From the NCBI GenBank assembly GCA_963662815.2, contig CAXXWA010000029.1, positions 382,627 to 446,626 of the forward strand: a DNA stretch of 64,000 bases, given 5' to 3'. The notes beneath the pieces are model-generated. The model was not told the DNA's origin and did no database searches. It saw only the letters and a program-made list of their open reading frames with translations. The position numbers and the translations under genes were made by a program. Below are positions 9,233 through 17,911 of the stretch, one piece after another. Positions within the stretch are counted from its first letter, which is position 1; each line of letters opens with the position of its first letter. Source of the stretch: JAPPHA01 sp963662815 (GTDB taxonomy: Bacteria; Pseudomonadota; Alphaproteobacteria; Rhodobacterales; Rhodobacteraceae).

Positions 9233-10048
9233 ATGAAGGGATGGGCGATGGCGGCGCCGGCGACGGCGCTGGTCGTCCTGTGCCTTGTTCTGCCGGTGTC
9301 GGCCACCATCGCCGTGACCTTCTATGCGGGCGGCGGACCGTTCGACCTTTACGGCGCATTTCTGGCAAGCGGGTTCCGCCGTGCCGTCCTGTGGCGGACG
9401 CTGGAGATCTCGCTGATCACGACGGCCCTGTCACTGGTGATCGGATTCTTCACGGCCTATACCATCAGCCGCACCCCGCCTCGCTGGCGCTGGATCCTGA
9501 TCATCCTTGCAGTCTTCCCGCTGCTGACGGGCGTGGTGATCCGGTCCTTCGCCTGGCTCATCATCCTGGGAAGCAACGGGATCCTGAACGACTTCCTGGT
9601 CTGGATCGGAATCGAAGGCGCGCCCTTCACGATGGTCTTCACCAAGGGTTCGGTCATCGTCGCAATGGTCTACCTGTTCGTCCCTCTGATGATCCTGACC
9701 ATCGTGGGCGTGCTGGAGAACATTCCCGACGACGTGATCGAGGCCGCGCAATCCCTTGGCGCCACCCCGGCCCAGACCTTCCGGCAGGTGATCTTTCCGC
9801 TCGCAGTACCCGGCCTGATCGTCGGCGCCGTCCTGGTGTTCACAGGGTCGTTCAACTCGTATGCAACGCCGCAGCTTCTGGGCGGCGACCAGCAGATGAT
9901 GATGGGCACGTTCTTGTATCAACGTGCGATGGTCGCCTTCGACTGGGATGGCGCGACGACGGTCTCGGCGATCATGGTCGCAGTGACGCTGGCCGTGGTG
10001 ATCGGCATGACCAGGATTGCCAAACGCCTGAATCCAATGGCCACATGA
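9233..10048 (+). CDS. ABC transporter permease, PotB-like
   Basis: 271 residues, inner-membrane subunit with about six hydrophobic helices: TALVVLCLVLPVSATIAVTF at the start, ISLITTALSLVIGFFTAY, WILIILAVFPLLTGVVI, and a last helix near the C terminus. The cytoplasmic coupling loop EAAQSLGATPAQTFRQ (EAA motif) contacts the ATPase. The stop overlaps the ATG of the next permease (ATGA at 10045-10048), so translation is coupled. The start at ATG 9233 has a poor ribosome binding site; ATG 9242 or 9248 are alternatives. It works with the second permease at 10045 and the ATPase at 10830. Confidence 0.88.
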   Translation: MKGWAMAAPATALVVLCLVLPVSATIAVTFYAGGGPFDLYGAFLASGFRRAVLWRTLEISLITTALSLVIGFFTAYTISRTPPRWRWILIILAVFPLLTGVVIRSFAWLIILGSNGILNDFLVWIGIEGAPFTMVFTKGSVIVAMVYLFVPLMILTIVGVLENIPDDVIEAAQSLGATPAQTFRQVIFPLAVPGLIVGAVLVFTGSFNSYATPQLLGGDQQMMMGTFLYQRAMVAFDWDGATTVSAIMVAVTLAVVIGMTRIAKRLNPMAT

Positions 10049-10833
10049 CGAGGCGCCTTCATCCTGCGCTGATCGCATTCACGGTCCTCGTCTATTTCTT
10101 CCTGATGTGGCCGTTGGTCATCGTGATCGGCGCCGCTCTGTCAAATACCGGCTATCTGACCTTCCCGCCGCAAGGGCTGACGCTGCACTGGTTCGAGCGC
10201 ATTTTCGAGATGTCGGCCTTCCGCCGAACCATGGTGACGAGCTTTCAGGTCGCGGCTGTTTCCACCACCTGCGCACTCATGATCGGAATTCCGGCGGCCT
10301 ATGCGCTGAACCGTTACCGGGTGCAGTTGCCGGGCTGGCTGTCGACGCTGTTTGTCCTGCCAGTGCTGATCCCCGAGATCGTGCTGGGTTTTTCGCTGTT
10401 GCGCTCGATCCAGGTCGGCGCGGGACTGCCGGTGGTCTCGACGCTGATCATCGGCCATACGCTTCTCGTCCTGCCGTATGCGGTGCGGGTGATCTCGGCC
10501 TCTCTTGCCTCATTCGACTTTTCCATTGAAGAAGCGGCCGTCAGCCTCGGCAGCCCTCCGGTCAAGACATTCTTCACCATCGTCCTGCCCAATGTGAAAG
10601 CGGGAGTCATTGCGGCCATCTTCCTGGCGCTTATCACATCGATCAACGACGTGTCGGTATCGCTGTTCCTGACCGGACCGGGCATTTCCACTCTGCCGAT
10701 CCAGATCCTTGCCCATGTTGAACAGTTCTTTGACCCCGTGATCGCCTCGGTCTCGGTGATGCTGATGGTGCTGACCGTCATCGTCATGGCGGTGGTCGAG
10801 CGCACTCTCGGCCTGACGTTCCTCACCAAATGA
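10045..10833 (+). CDS. ABC transporter permease, PotC-like
   Basis: 262 residues from ATG 10045 (MTRRLHPALIAFTVLVYFFL), overlapping the preceding stop codon. About six membrane helices are visible, for example FLMWPLVIVIGAALS, WLSTLFVLPVLIPEIVLGF and VMLMVLTVIVMAVV. The EAA loop reads EEAAVSLGSPPVKTF. Together with the PotB-like subunit it forms the membrane channel of a spermidine/putrescine-type importer. Its own stop overlaps the ATG of the ATPase (ATGA at 10830-10833). The reading frame continues upstream without a stop, but family start and overlap geometry fix this ATG. Confidence 0.88.
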   Translation: MTRRLHPALIAFTVLVYFFLMWPLVIVIGAALSNTGYLTFPPQGLTLHWFERIFEMSAFRRTMVTSFQVAAVSTTCALMIGIPAAYALNRYRVQLPGWLSTLFVLPVLIPEIVLGFSLLRSIQVGAGLPVVSTLIIGHTLLVLPYAVRVISASLASFDFSIEEAAVSLGSPPVKTFFTIVLPNVKAGVIAAIFLALITSINDVSVSLFLTGPGISTLPIQILAHVEQFFDPVIASVSVMLMVLTVIVMAVVERTLGLTFLTK

Positions 10834-11894
10834 CCAGGCCGCTGACTCTTCGAAACCTCACCGCGCACTATGGCGCCACCAAGGTGCTCGACGACCTGTC
10901 GCTGGACGTTGGCGCGGGAGAACTGGTGACACTATTGGGAGCCTCGGGTTGCGGCAAGACCACGACCCTTCGCCTCGTGGCGGGATTCCTGCAGCCCACC
11001 GCAGGCACGATCCACCTGGGCGAGACCGACCTGACCCGCGTGCTGGCGCACAAGCGCAACATTGGCCTGGTGTTTCAGAACTACGCGCTGTTCCCGCATC
11101 TGACCGTGCGCGACAACGTGGCATTCGGGCTGAAACAGCGCGGGCTGGGCGCGGTTGAGCGGGGGCGCAAGGCGGACGAGATGCTGGACCGCGTTGGCCT
11201 GTCTGCCCTGGCCAAGCGACTGCCGAGCGCGTTGTCGGGCGGTCAGCGGCAGCGGGTCGCCCTGGCGCGCGCCTTGGTGATTGAGCCGGCGCTTCTGATG
11301 TTCGACGAGCCGTTGTCGAACCTCGACGCCAGGCTGCGCGTCGAGATGCGGGTCGAAATCCGCGAATTGCAGCGCGCCAACCGGACGACGGCGATCTTCG
11401 TCACCCACGACCAGGAGGAGGCGTTCTCGATCTCCGATCGCGTGGCGATCATGGAGGCCGGCCGCATCCGCCAGTTCGACCGCCCGGAGACGCTATACAG
11501 CCGTCCCGCCAACGCCTTCGTCGCCCGTTTCGTGGGGTTCGAGAACCTGATCCCCCTGAACGTCACGGCCCGTGATGCCGGCCGTATCACCGCCGAAGGC
11601 GAGGGCGGCATCGACATGACGCTGTCCGAGGACGACTTTGGCCCGATCCCCGACCAATTCATCCTGGCCACGCGCCCCGACGGGCTGCGGGTATCGAACG
11701 GCGATCACGGCATCCCGGCCCGCCTGGGCCTGCGCACCTACGTGGGCCGTGCGTATCACTACCAGACAGAAACGCCCGCCGGCCACCTCGTCACTTCCGG
11801 CCCGCTTGGCCAGCCCAAGGCCGCTGGCGAGACCGTGCGCCTGGTTCCCGAGCCCGAGCAATGCAGCATTCTCGCCCTCGAGGCGGCCACATGA
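10830..11894 (+). CDS. ABC transporter ATPase, PotA-like
   Basis: 354 residues. The nucleotide-binding domain (about 5-235) has Walker A GASGCGKTT, Q-loop VFQNYALFPH, signature LSGGQRQR, Walker B LLMFDEP, D-loop SNLD and switch histidine VTHDQEEA. The C-terminal ~110 residues form the TOBE regulatory domain typical of the PotA/MalK class. It powers uptake by the permease pair encoded just upstream. The stop codon overlaps an ATG at 11891 that starts a decayed amidohydrolase frame, so the operon once continued. All motifs are intact. Confidence 0.9.
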   Translation: MTRPLTLRNLTAHYGATKVLDDLSLDVGAGELVTLLGASGCGKTTTLRLVAGFLQPTAGTIHLGETDLTRVLAHKRNIGLVFQNYALFPHLTVRDNVAFGLKQRGLGAVERGRKADEMLDRVGLSALAKRLPSALSGGQRQRVALARALVIEPALLMFDEPLSNLDARLRVEMRVEIRELQRANRTTAIFVTHDQEEAFSISDRVAIMEAGRIRQFDRPETLYSRPANAFVARFVGFENLIPLNVTARDAGRITAEGEGGIDMTLSEDDFGPIPDQFILATRPDGLRVSNGDHGIPARLGLRTYVGRAYHYQTETPAGHLVTSGPLGQPKAAGETVRLVPEPEQCSILALEAAT

Positions 11895-12240
11895 CGGACC
11901 TGACGATCCGCAATGCCACGCTTCCGCCCTGCTCCCCCGGCATGCCAGTCCACCGCGCTGCACGACGGGTGCTGTGGGCGGGTTCGATGACTTCACAATT
12001 TCCGGCATGGTCAACCCGTGCGCCCTTGTGCCCATGACCCTGTTCCACGGTCCTGGCGAGGACATGAACGACCGCCTGTTCCGCAACCTCCTGCCAATGG
12101 AGCGGAAATTCGTCACGCCCGAGATGATGTGCACAGGCAAAGCGTCGGCCGCTGAGGAATCGATTCATGCTGGTGTTGCCACGTTCGCCTACTTGAATAA
12201 CTCGAGACCGAATTGGGCCCGGTCCTCGACACCTCAAACC
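11891..12240 (+). pseudogene. Amidohydrolase family enzyme, N-terminal remnant
   Basis: ATG 11891 overlaps the stop of the ATPase gene (ATGA), and the frame MTDLTIRNATLPP resembles the start of amidohydrolases of the cytosine/adenosine deaminase type. After a frame change near 11970 the sequence reads GGFDDFTISGMVNPCALVPM, then TLFHGPGEDMNDRLFRNLLP and MERKFVTPEMM, then ESIHAGVATFAYLNN. This matches the early part of AtzA/TrzN/SAH-deaminase-like enzymes. The first metal-binding HxH appears altered (NPCALVP where HAH is expected), and nothing of the remaining ~350 residues is left. The operon context suggests it once acted on the imported compound or on its hydrolysis product. Confidence 0.6.
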
Positions 12241-12262
12241 AACACCGGAAGGAAAGCACACC

Positions 12263-13660
12263 ATGAGTGACGCAACATCCCACCTTGACGCCGCGCTCGC
12301 CGCGGCTTCCGCTGGCGTCGACGCCGGCCTTGCCCGGCTGCTGGAACTGGTCGCGATCCCCTCGATCTCGGCCGAGACCGCCCATGCGCCCGACGTGCGG
12401 CGTGCGGCGGAATGGCTGGCGGCGGATCTGTCGTCGATGGGCTTCGACGCCTCGGTCCGCAGCACCCACGGCCACCCGATGGTCTTGGGACACGACACCA
12501 GCGCGCCTGACGATGCCCCTCATGTTCTGTTCTACGGCCACTACGACGTGCAGCCCGCCGACCCGCTGGACATGTGGGTCGCCGACCCCTTCGCGCCCGC
12601 GCTCGTGAAGCAGCCGGATGGCGAGACCTGGATCACCGGGCGCGGCGCCTCCGACGACAAGGGCGCCTTCATGACTTTCATAGAAGCGTGCAGGGCCTGG
12701 AAGGCGACAACCGGCGCGCTACCGTGCCGGGTGACCGTGCTGCTGGAAGGCGAGGAGGAGATCGCCAGCCCCTCGCTGGGTCCCTTCATGGAAGCGACTG
12801 CCGACGAGTTGCGCGCCGATGTGGCCGTGGTCTGCGACACCGACATGTGGGACCACGACACGCCGGCGATCACCACGATGATGCGCGGAGTGACGGCAGA
12901 GGAGTTCACGATCACCGCAGCCAACCGAGACCTGCACGCCGGCATTTTCGGCGGCGCCGCGCGCAATGCCCTGCAGGTCATGGCGGATGTGCTGGCAAGC
13001 TGTCGCGCCCCTGACGGCTCGGTCGCTGTCGCGGGCTTCTACGACGACGTGCGCGAGCTGCCCGAAGACGTCCGCGCCAGCTGGACCGCGCTACCGTTCG
13101 ACGACGCGGGATTCCTGGACGGCGTTGGCCTGTCGGTCCCTGCAGGCGAGACGAACCGCTCGGTGCTTGAACAGTGCTGGTCCCGACCGTGTTTCGAGGT
13201 GCACGGCTTCTGGGGCGGCTACAGCGGCGAGGGATTCAAGTCGGTGATCCCCGGCAGGGCCCACGCCAAGGTCAGTTGTCGCCTCGTTCCCGACCAGGAC
13301 CCCGAAACCGTCCGCGAGGCCCTGCGGGATCACGTCCGCGCCCAACTGCCGCCAGACTGCAGCGTGGAGTTCACCGCTCTAGGCCGCGCCTCCCCCGTCG
13401 CGATGCCAGTGGACAGCCCGATGCTGCACAAGGCGTTGGAAGCGCTTCGGGACGAATGGGGCAAGGCGGCGATTGCCGGCACCGGCGGCTCGATCCCGAT
13501 CCTGGCGGAGTTCCGCAACCGGCTCGGGCTCGATCCCCTGCTGGTGGGCTTCGCGCGCTTCGACAACCGGGTTCATGCACCGAACGAGAAATACGATCTG
13601 TCGAGCTATGTGCACGGAACGCGGTCCTGGGTGCGGATCCTTGATCGCTTTGCCCGGTAA
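12263..13660 (+). CDS. M20 family metallopeptidase (dipeptidase/deacylase type)
   Basis: 465 residues from ATG 12263, with GGAAGGA upstream. The M20 metal-site signature is complete: YGHYDVQPAD, RGASDDKGAF, LLEGEEEIAS (catalytic and ligand glutamates), VVCDTDMWD and a final histidine in NRVHAPNEKY. The lid/dimerisation domain occupies roughly residues 210-330. Such enzymes cleave dipeptides or N-acylated or carbamoylated amino acids using two zinc ions in the cytoplasm. It follows the ABC importer and a ruined amidohydrolase in the same orientation, so a role in degrading the imported compound is likely. Exact substrate cannot be read from sequence. Confidence 0.88.
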   Translation: MSDATSHLDAALAAASAGVDAGLARLLELVAIPSISAETAHAPDVRRAAEWLAADLSSMGFDASVRSTHGHPMVLGHDTSAPDDAPHVLFYGHYDVQPADPLDMWVADPFAPALVKQPDGETWITGRGASDDKGAFMTFIEACRAWKATTGALPCRVTVLLEGEEEIASPSLGPFMEATADELRADVAVVCDTDMWDHDTPAITTMMRGVTAEEFTITAANRDLHAGIFGGAARNALQVMADVLASCRAPDGSVAVAGFYDDVRELPEDVRASWTALPFDDAGFLDGVGLSVPAGETNRSVLEQCWSRPCFEVHGFWGGYSGEGFKSVIPGRAHAKVSCRLVPDQDPETVREALRDHVRAQLPPDCSVEFTALGRASPVAMPVDSPMLHKALEALRDEWGKAAIAGTGGSIPILAEFRNRLGLDPLLVGFARFDNRVHAPNEKYDLSSYVHGTRSWVRILDRFAR

Positions 13661-13936
13661 CGGACGGTCCAACAACTTGCTGAAGCCTGACGAAACCGTC
13701 ATTCATCCGGCGGAACCGGGCTCGTCTCCGGCAACTTCGCACTGGCGCTGCGACTTAAGGTATCGGCATTTTCGAGTTCCTGCCTGGTGAGACGGAAGCC
13801 AAGACAGTGTCCTGCGCTTTGACTTATTGAAGAATGCGGTCCACAAGACTCCCAGACACACTGAATTGCCGACCCGGTCACGGGCGGCGGACCCTATGGC
13901 CACCATCCGGTGGCCATAGCCATCTTTGAGCCCAAG

Positions 13937-14083
13937 ATGAAAGTCTGCTTCACTGACGAGGCCGGGGATCTCGGAAAACTGCACAATCCGCCACAGCCAA
14001 ACGATCAGCCCGTCCTGGTCATTGGCGGCCTGACGATCGGCGCCTTGGGCCACTGCAGAGGTTTCCTGATGTTTCGTCCGTAG
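13937..14083 (+). pseudogene. DUF3800 protein, N-terminal remnant
   Basis: ATG 13937 opens MKVCFTDEAGDLGKLHNPP, then PVLVIGGLTIGALGHC, before a stop at 14081-14083. The TDEAGD motif and the following GG-L segment match the beginning of DUF3800 proteins of a different subtype from the relic at 6698-7027. Only about 48 residues remain. The 276 bases between the peptidase stop and this relic hold nothing recognisable. Confidence 0.5.
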
Positions 14084-14201
14084 GTTTGCCTGACGGACCC
14101 GCCCCAAACTCGTGCGACGCTCGCGGTTGCCGGACCGATACGCAAGGATTGCTGGCCATGTGCAGCGGGCCAGAGTCCCATGGGACGGAAACTCCCAGCC
14201 A

Positions 14202-14580
14202 TCACTTCCATCGCGATCCGTGCCAGCAAGCCTTCTCCGCCGGATGAGCGGCACGTGGCGTCGGCACGCGCATCTCTTCGAGCATGTCGCGCATCTCCTG
14301 CAAGGTGACGTACGGACGCTCCGCCCGCATCGCGACCGCCAGCATCGGCAGGCAGTAGTCCTTCTGCTGCAGGGTCGCCCGTCCCGGGACGGCCTCCGGC
14401 AACAGCCACTCCGCAACGCGGGTCCTGGCTGCGCGCACCAGGTGCTGCAGCTTCCGGCGCCGGAACCCCCGAAGGCGAGAGTTCACAACCGCAGGCACGT
14501 ACTGCCAAGGCATGTCGGGGCGCGGCCTGCGCTCGTCAGTCGCCCAGTCGCCCGCGATCGGCGGCAAAGCGTCGCGCGAC
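14202..14580 (-). pseudogene. Unidentified coding remnant, perhaps a recombinase tail
   Basis: A minus-strand frame reads MPWQYVPAVVNSRLRGFRRR, KLQHLVRAARTRVAEWLLP and AVAMRAERPYVTLQEMRDML, ending EEMRVPTPR before losing sense. The last part loosely resembles the C-terminal tail of some serine recombinases, where a PTPRG element is common. No catalytic part is present. The assignment is weak; the piece may belong to some other element gene. Confidence 0.25.
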
Positions 14581-14617
14581 CTCCGAAAAACAGTCCGGAG
14601 CCGGCCGGTGCCGCGTC

Positions 14618-16693
14618 TCAATCCAGGAGTTCGGCGATTTCCCGCTTGAACGAGACGCGGTCTCCAGTGTCGGGCGGCTCGTCGAGCGCCTCGGCGTAGC
14701 GCCTTCCGGAAAAGACCGCATGGGCAATGGTGGCCGGCGCTTCCGCATCGCCGATCCGGACCACGGACTCTATGCCGGCTTGCTTCCAATCGTCGCGGCG
14801 CGCAGCGAGATCTAAGTAGAGGTCGTCGACAGGTTGTCGGGAGGTGACCAGAACGACCGCCGCCGCCGGTATCTCGCGCGTCCTGCCGGTGAAGATGCAG
14901 GAGGCCCGGACGTGGCCGTCCCCGATTTCCTCGAGTGCAAGATGGGGCAGGATGTCGACTTCCTTTTCGAGCAGCCGCGTCTGAATGTAGGGTTGCTCCA
15001 TGGTGTTGCGGGTCCAGGTCGAAACCTCCGCTGCCGGCGTCATCAGCGTGACCCGGAACCCCGAGTCCGCCAGGCGCTCGGCGATGACTCCGCCCATGTA
15101 GTAGTGATCGTCGTCCCAGAGGACGACGTCGCGCCCTGACGGCAACCGCCCGTCCATGATGTCGTCGGGAGTCAGCACCTCCATGCTGTCGGATGCAGGT
15201 AGCGGCCGCGTCCAATGATGCGCAACGCCGTCGTTCCGCCAACAGGAGCCGGTGGCCACGGCGACCCGGGGATGTCCGAATTCGAGCACGTGATCCGCGG
15301 TCATAGCCGAGTCGAGGTAGAGTTCGACGTTGACCAGCTTCCGGATCTGGAGTTCGCGGTAGTCGCGAACCCGCCCCCAGGCGGCAAGGCCGGGCAATCC
15401 GGACTCCCGCGCCACCCGGCCGCCGATCCGGGTTTCCTTCTCCGCGACCACTACGGGGTAGCCGCGCTTTCCGAGCGCCTGCGCGGCCTCCAGCCCGGCC
15501 GGACCGGCCCCGATCACGAGGACCGGCTTCCGGCTCTTCGCGGGCGGCATGCGCTCCGGATGCCAGCCGCGGCGCCATTCCTCTCCCATCGACGGGTTCT
15601 GCGTGCAGCGGATCGGGGACATGGTGAAATCACCGGAGACGCAGATGTTGCACCCGATGCACTCCCGGATGTCGTCGGGCCGGCCCTCCTCCACCTTCCT
15701 GGGCAGGAAGGGATCCGCAATCGACGGCCGCGCGCAGCCGACCAGGTCGATCCTGCCCTTCCGGACCAGGGACGCCATATGGTCGGGACTGGTGTAGCGC
15801 CCGACGCCGACAACCGGCTTCGACGTCAGCGACTTCAGGTTCTCGTGGAGATATTCCTGATCTCCCTCGGGCGCGAAACGCGACGTCTTCGAATCGCGGT
15901 CCCAGCCGGCGAGGCAGATGTCCCAGAGGTCAGGAATCTCGGCGAGCAGGCCGATCATGTCCTCGGCTTCCGACCGGCAGATGTCTTCGGGGCCCGCCGG
16001 CTCGTCGACGGAGAAGCGGCAGGGAACCGCGCAGGCCTCGCCGACTTCCTCGCGGGTGTCGAGAAGCACTTCACGGAGCAACCGGACCCGGTTCTCGAGC
16101 GAACCGCCGTACTCGTCGCTTCGGTGGTTATAGCGCCGGGACATGAAATGATAGAAACAGCCGAGCGCGTGGCCGGCATAGACATAGATGAGGTCGAATC
16201 CTGCCGAACGACCCCGCCGCGCTGCCGCCCGGTGCCAGCGCCGGAAGTTCCGGATGTCCTCCTTGTCCATCGTCCGCGCCTGAACCGGCTCGTACGTGAA
16301 GCTCGCAACCGGAAGTCCGGTCGGCGCCAGCGGAACCTCGCGACCGTAGAGGTTGGGTCCGTTCAGCCCGTTGTAGGCGAGTTCGATCCCCGCGAGCGCG
16401 TCATGTTCGTGGATCTTGTCGGCCATCTTCGCGAGCATGGGGATGTCGCGGTCGTCCCAGAGCCGCAGTTCGATGTAGGGGTTGATGTCGGAGGTGTGAT
16501 GTATCTCGACCTGTTCCGTGCAGACCACGGCCCAGCCGCCCTCCGCCTTGACCCCGCGCATGTGGGCGAGCGCCGTCGGATCCCGGTAGCCCATGCCGTT
16601 GCAGTGCGGGACCTGGTAGAAGCGGTTTCGCGCCCTCACCGGGCCGATATCGACGGGTTCGAAGAGGATGTCGTGTGCCGGCGATCGAGGCAT
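14618..16693 (-). CDS. Tri/dimethylamine-dehydrogenase-like flavin/Fe-S amine dehydrogenase
   Basis: 691 residues. An FMN TIM barrel occupies ~1-335, with the covalent-FMN cysteine in YQVPHCNGMG (C31). A [4Fe-4S] site follows at C345, C348, C351 and C363. An ADP/NAD-binding-like domain comes next (VLVIGAGPAGLEAA) and a further nucleotide-fold domain at the end. Overall order equals trimethylamine dehydrogenase (TMADH), which passes electrons to ETF. A Tyr172-His175-Asp267 set matches the TMADH catalytic triad. The substrate aromatic cage is largely gone: Q61, E75, A106 and D355 replace TMADH Tyr60, Ser74, Trp105 and Trp355 (positions recalled from the literature), and only W264 remains. The substrate is therefore probably another methylated or secondary amine. 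It is the last gene of the importer operon. Confidence 0.82.
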   Translation of the reverse strand: MPRSPAHDILFEPVDIGPVRARNRFYQVPHCNGMGYRDPTALAHMRGVKAEGGWAVVCTEQVEIHHTSDINPYIELRLWDDRDIPMLAKMADKIHEHDALAGIELAYNGLNGPNLYGREVPLAPTGLPVASFTYEPVQARTMDKEDIRNFRRWHRAAARRGRSAGFDLIYVYAGHALGCFYHFMSRRYNHRSDEYGGSLENRVRLLREVLLDTREEVGEACAVPCRFSVDEPAGPEDICRSEAEDMIGLLAEIPDLWDICLAGWDRDSKTSRFAPEGDQEYLHENLKSLTSKPVVGVGRYTSPDHMASLVRKGRIDLVGCARPSIADPFLPRKVEEGRPDDIRECIGCNICVSGDFTMSPIRCTQNPSMGEEWRRGWHPERMPPAKSRKPVLVIGAGPAGLEAAQALGKRGYPVVVAEKETRIGGRVARESGLPGLAAWGRVRDYRELQIRKLVNVELYLDSAMTADHVLEFGHPRVAVATGSCWRNDGVAHHWTRPLPASDSMEVLTPDDIMDGRLPSGRDVVLWDDDHYYMGGVIAERLADSGFRVTLMTPAAEVSTWTRNTMEQPYIQTRLLEKEVDILPHLALEEIGDGHVRASCIFTGRTREIPAAAVVLVTSRQPVDDLYLDLAARRDDWKQAGIESVVRIGDAEAPATIAHAVFSGRRYAEALDEPPDTGDRVSFKREIAELLD

Positions 16694-16727
16694 TCGGTCG
16701 GAACCTGACCAGCAGTCGGAGGGATTC

Positions 16728-16755
16728 GGGGAGGCGCGGCCGTCCGCGCCTCCCC
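16728..16755 (-). other. Intercistronic 12-bp stem-loop
   Basis: GGGGAGGCGCGG at 16728-16739 and CCGCGCCTCCCC at 16744-16755 form a perfect 12-bp GC hairpin with a 4-base loop. It lies between the binding-protein gene (ends 16786) and the dehydrogenase (starts 16693) on the minus strand. No U-tract follows, so mRNA stabilisation or partial attenuation is more likely than full termination. Confidence 0.55.
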
Positions 16756-16785
16756 CCGAGATCCGGCGGCCGGGGCCGCGCGGGC

Positions 16786-17832
16786 CTACTTCTTCAGCCG
16801 CGTCCAGATTGCGTCGTAGACTTCCTGGGTCGCCTGGTCGCAGACCTGAACGAAGGTGCCGGCCGGCGCGTCGGCGGGCGGAATCGACTCTGGCTGCGAC
16901 TTGAGCTCGTCGGCAAGGAGATCGGTGACCCCCATGACTCCGGCGCTGTACTGGGCGAAGTTGGTCACTGCCGCGATGTTCTCGGGTTCCAGCAGGAAGT
17001 CCATGAACCGGATGGCGTTCGCCCTGTTCGGCGCGTCCTTGAGCAGCACGACGTTGTCCATCCAGACGATCAGCCCTTCGCGCGGATAGGAGTACTCTAT
17101 GTTGGCGCCCTCGGCGCGGGCCTTCGCCGAGAATCCGTTCCAGATCATGCCGACGGCCGCATCGCCCGAGACCAGCACGTCCTTCGCGCCGTCCGAGTTG
17201 AAGGACGCCCAGTGCTGCTTCGCGGACTGCAGGAGTTCGTCAAGCGCCTTGAGCTGCTCCCGATCCGTCGAACACTGCGGAATTCCGAGGTGCATCGCGG
17301 CGAGCAGCATGACCTCGCCCTGGGAATCGAGGATGTTGATCCGGCCCTTCAGGTCGTCCGGCGGATCGAAGACGATGCTGGTGGTCCGGATGTCGCCGGC
17401 GAAGACGTCGCGGTTGACCGAGAAGCTCGTCGAACCCCACTGGTAGGGAATGGAGTGCTTCCGGCCCGAATCGAAGGGCACGTCCAGCCACTGCGGCTCG
17501 ACGTTGCCGATGTTCGCCAGTTCGCCGTCGGCGATCGTGTCGAGCATCCCTTCGCCGATCATGATCTCCACCATGTAGTCGCCCGGAACGGCAACGTCGT
17601 AGGAGCCGAGCTTGCCGGCCTTGAGAGTCGCGAGCATGGCCTCGTTGGAATCGTAGGTGTCCATGATCACCTCGATGCCGGTTTCCTCGGAAAACTTGTC
17701 GAGAAGCTCCTGCGGAATGTATTCGAACCAATGGTAGACGGACAAGTTTCCTTCCGCCGAGGCGCTCCCGGCAAGGAGGCCGGCGGCGGCGATCGCCGCA
17801 GTTCCGAAGTTCAAGCGGTTCTTGCTGGTCAT
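16786..17832 (-). CDS. ABC transporter periplasmic binding protein, PotD/PotF-like
   Basis: 348 residues from ATG 17832, with GGAGAA about 8 bases upstream; a longer frame from 17868 is less likely. Signal peptide at ~1-26 (RLNFGTAAIAAAGLLAGSAS). The mature N terminus NLSVYHWFEYIPQELLDKF and the segment YDVAVPGDYMVEIM are typical of spermidine/putrescine-binding proteins, as is WNGFSAKARAEG in the second lobe. It binds a cationic amine in the periplasm for the permease pair encoded upstream in the same operon. The dehydrogenase gene follows it, which links uptake to oxidation. Confidence 0.88.
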   Translation of the reverse strand: MTSKNRLNFGTAAIAAAGLLAGSASAEGNLSVYHWFEYIPQELLDKFSEETGIEVIMDTYDSNEAMLATLKAGKLGSYDVAVPGDYMVEIMIGEGMLDTIADGELANIGNVEPQWLDVPFDSGRKHSIPYQWGSTSFSVNRDVFAGDIRTTSIVFDPPDDLKGRINILDSQGEVMLLAAMHLGIPQCSTDREQLKALDELLQSAKQHWASFNSDGAKDVLVSGDAAVGMIWNGFSAKARAEGANIEYSYPREGLIVWMDNVVLLKDAPNRANAIRFMDFLLEPENIAAVTNFAQYSAGVMGVTDLLADELKSQPESIPPADAPAGTFVQVCDQATQEVYDAIWTRLKK

Positions 17833-17911
17833 AAATAATTCTCCATGTTCGTTTCGGATCGTCGGCAATCGAGTGTCTGCCCGGCCTCCGACCGCTCGGT
17901 AGATGTCACCG

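Noticed and set aside
13703..14416. A 237-aa minus-strand open frame near 14 kb
   Set aside because: It overlaps a readable DUF3800 start on the opposite strand and has no motif of its own.
15215..16708. A 497-aa plus-strand open frame opposite the amine dehydrogenase
   Set aside because: The antisense dehydrogenase has full cofactor motifs, so this frame is incidental.
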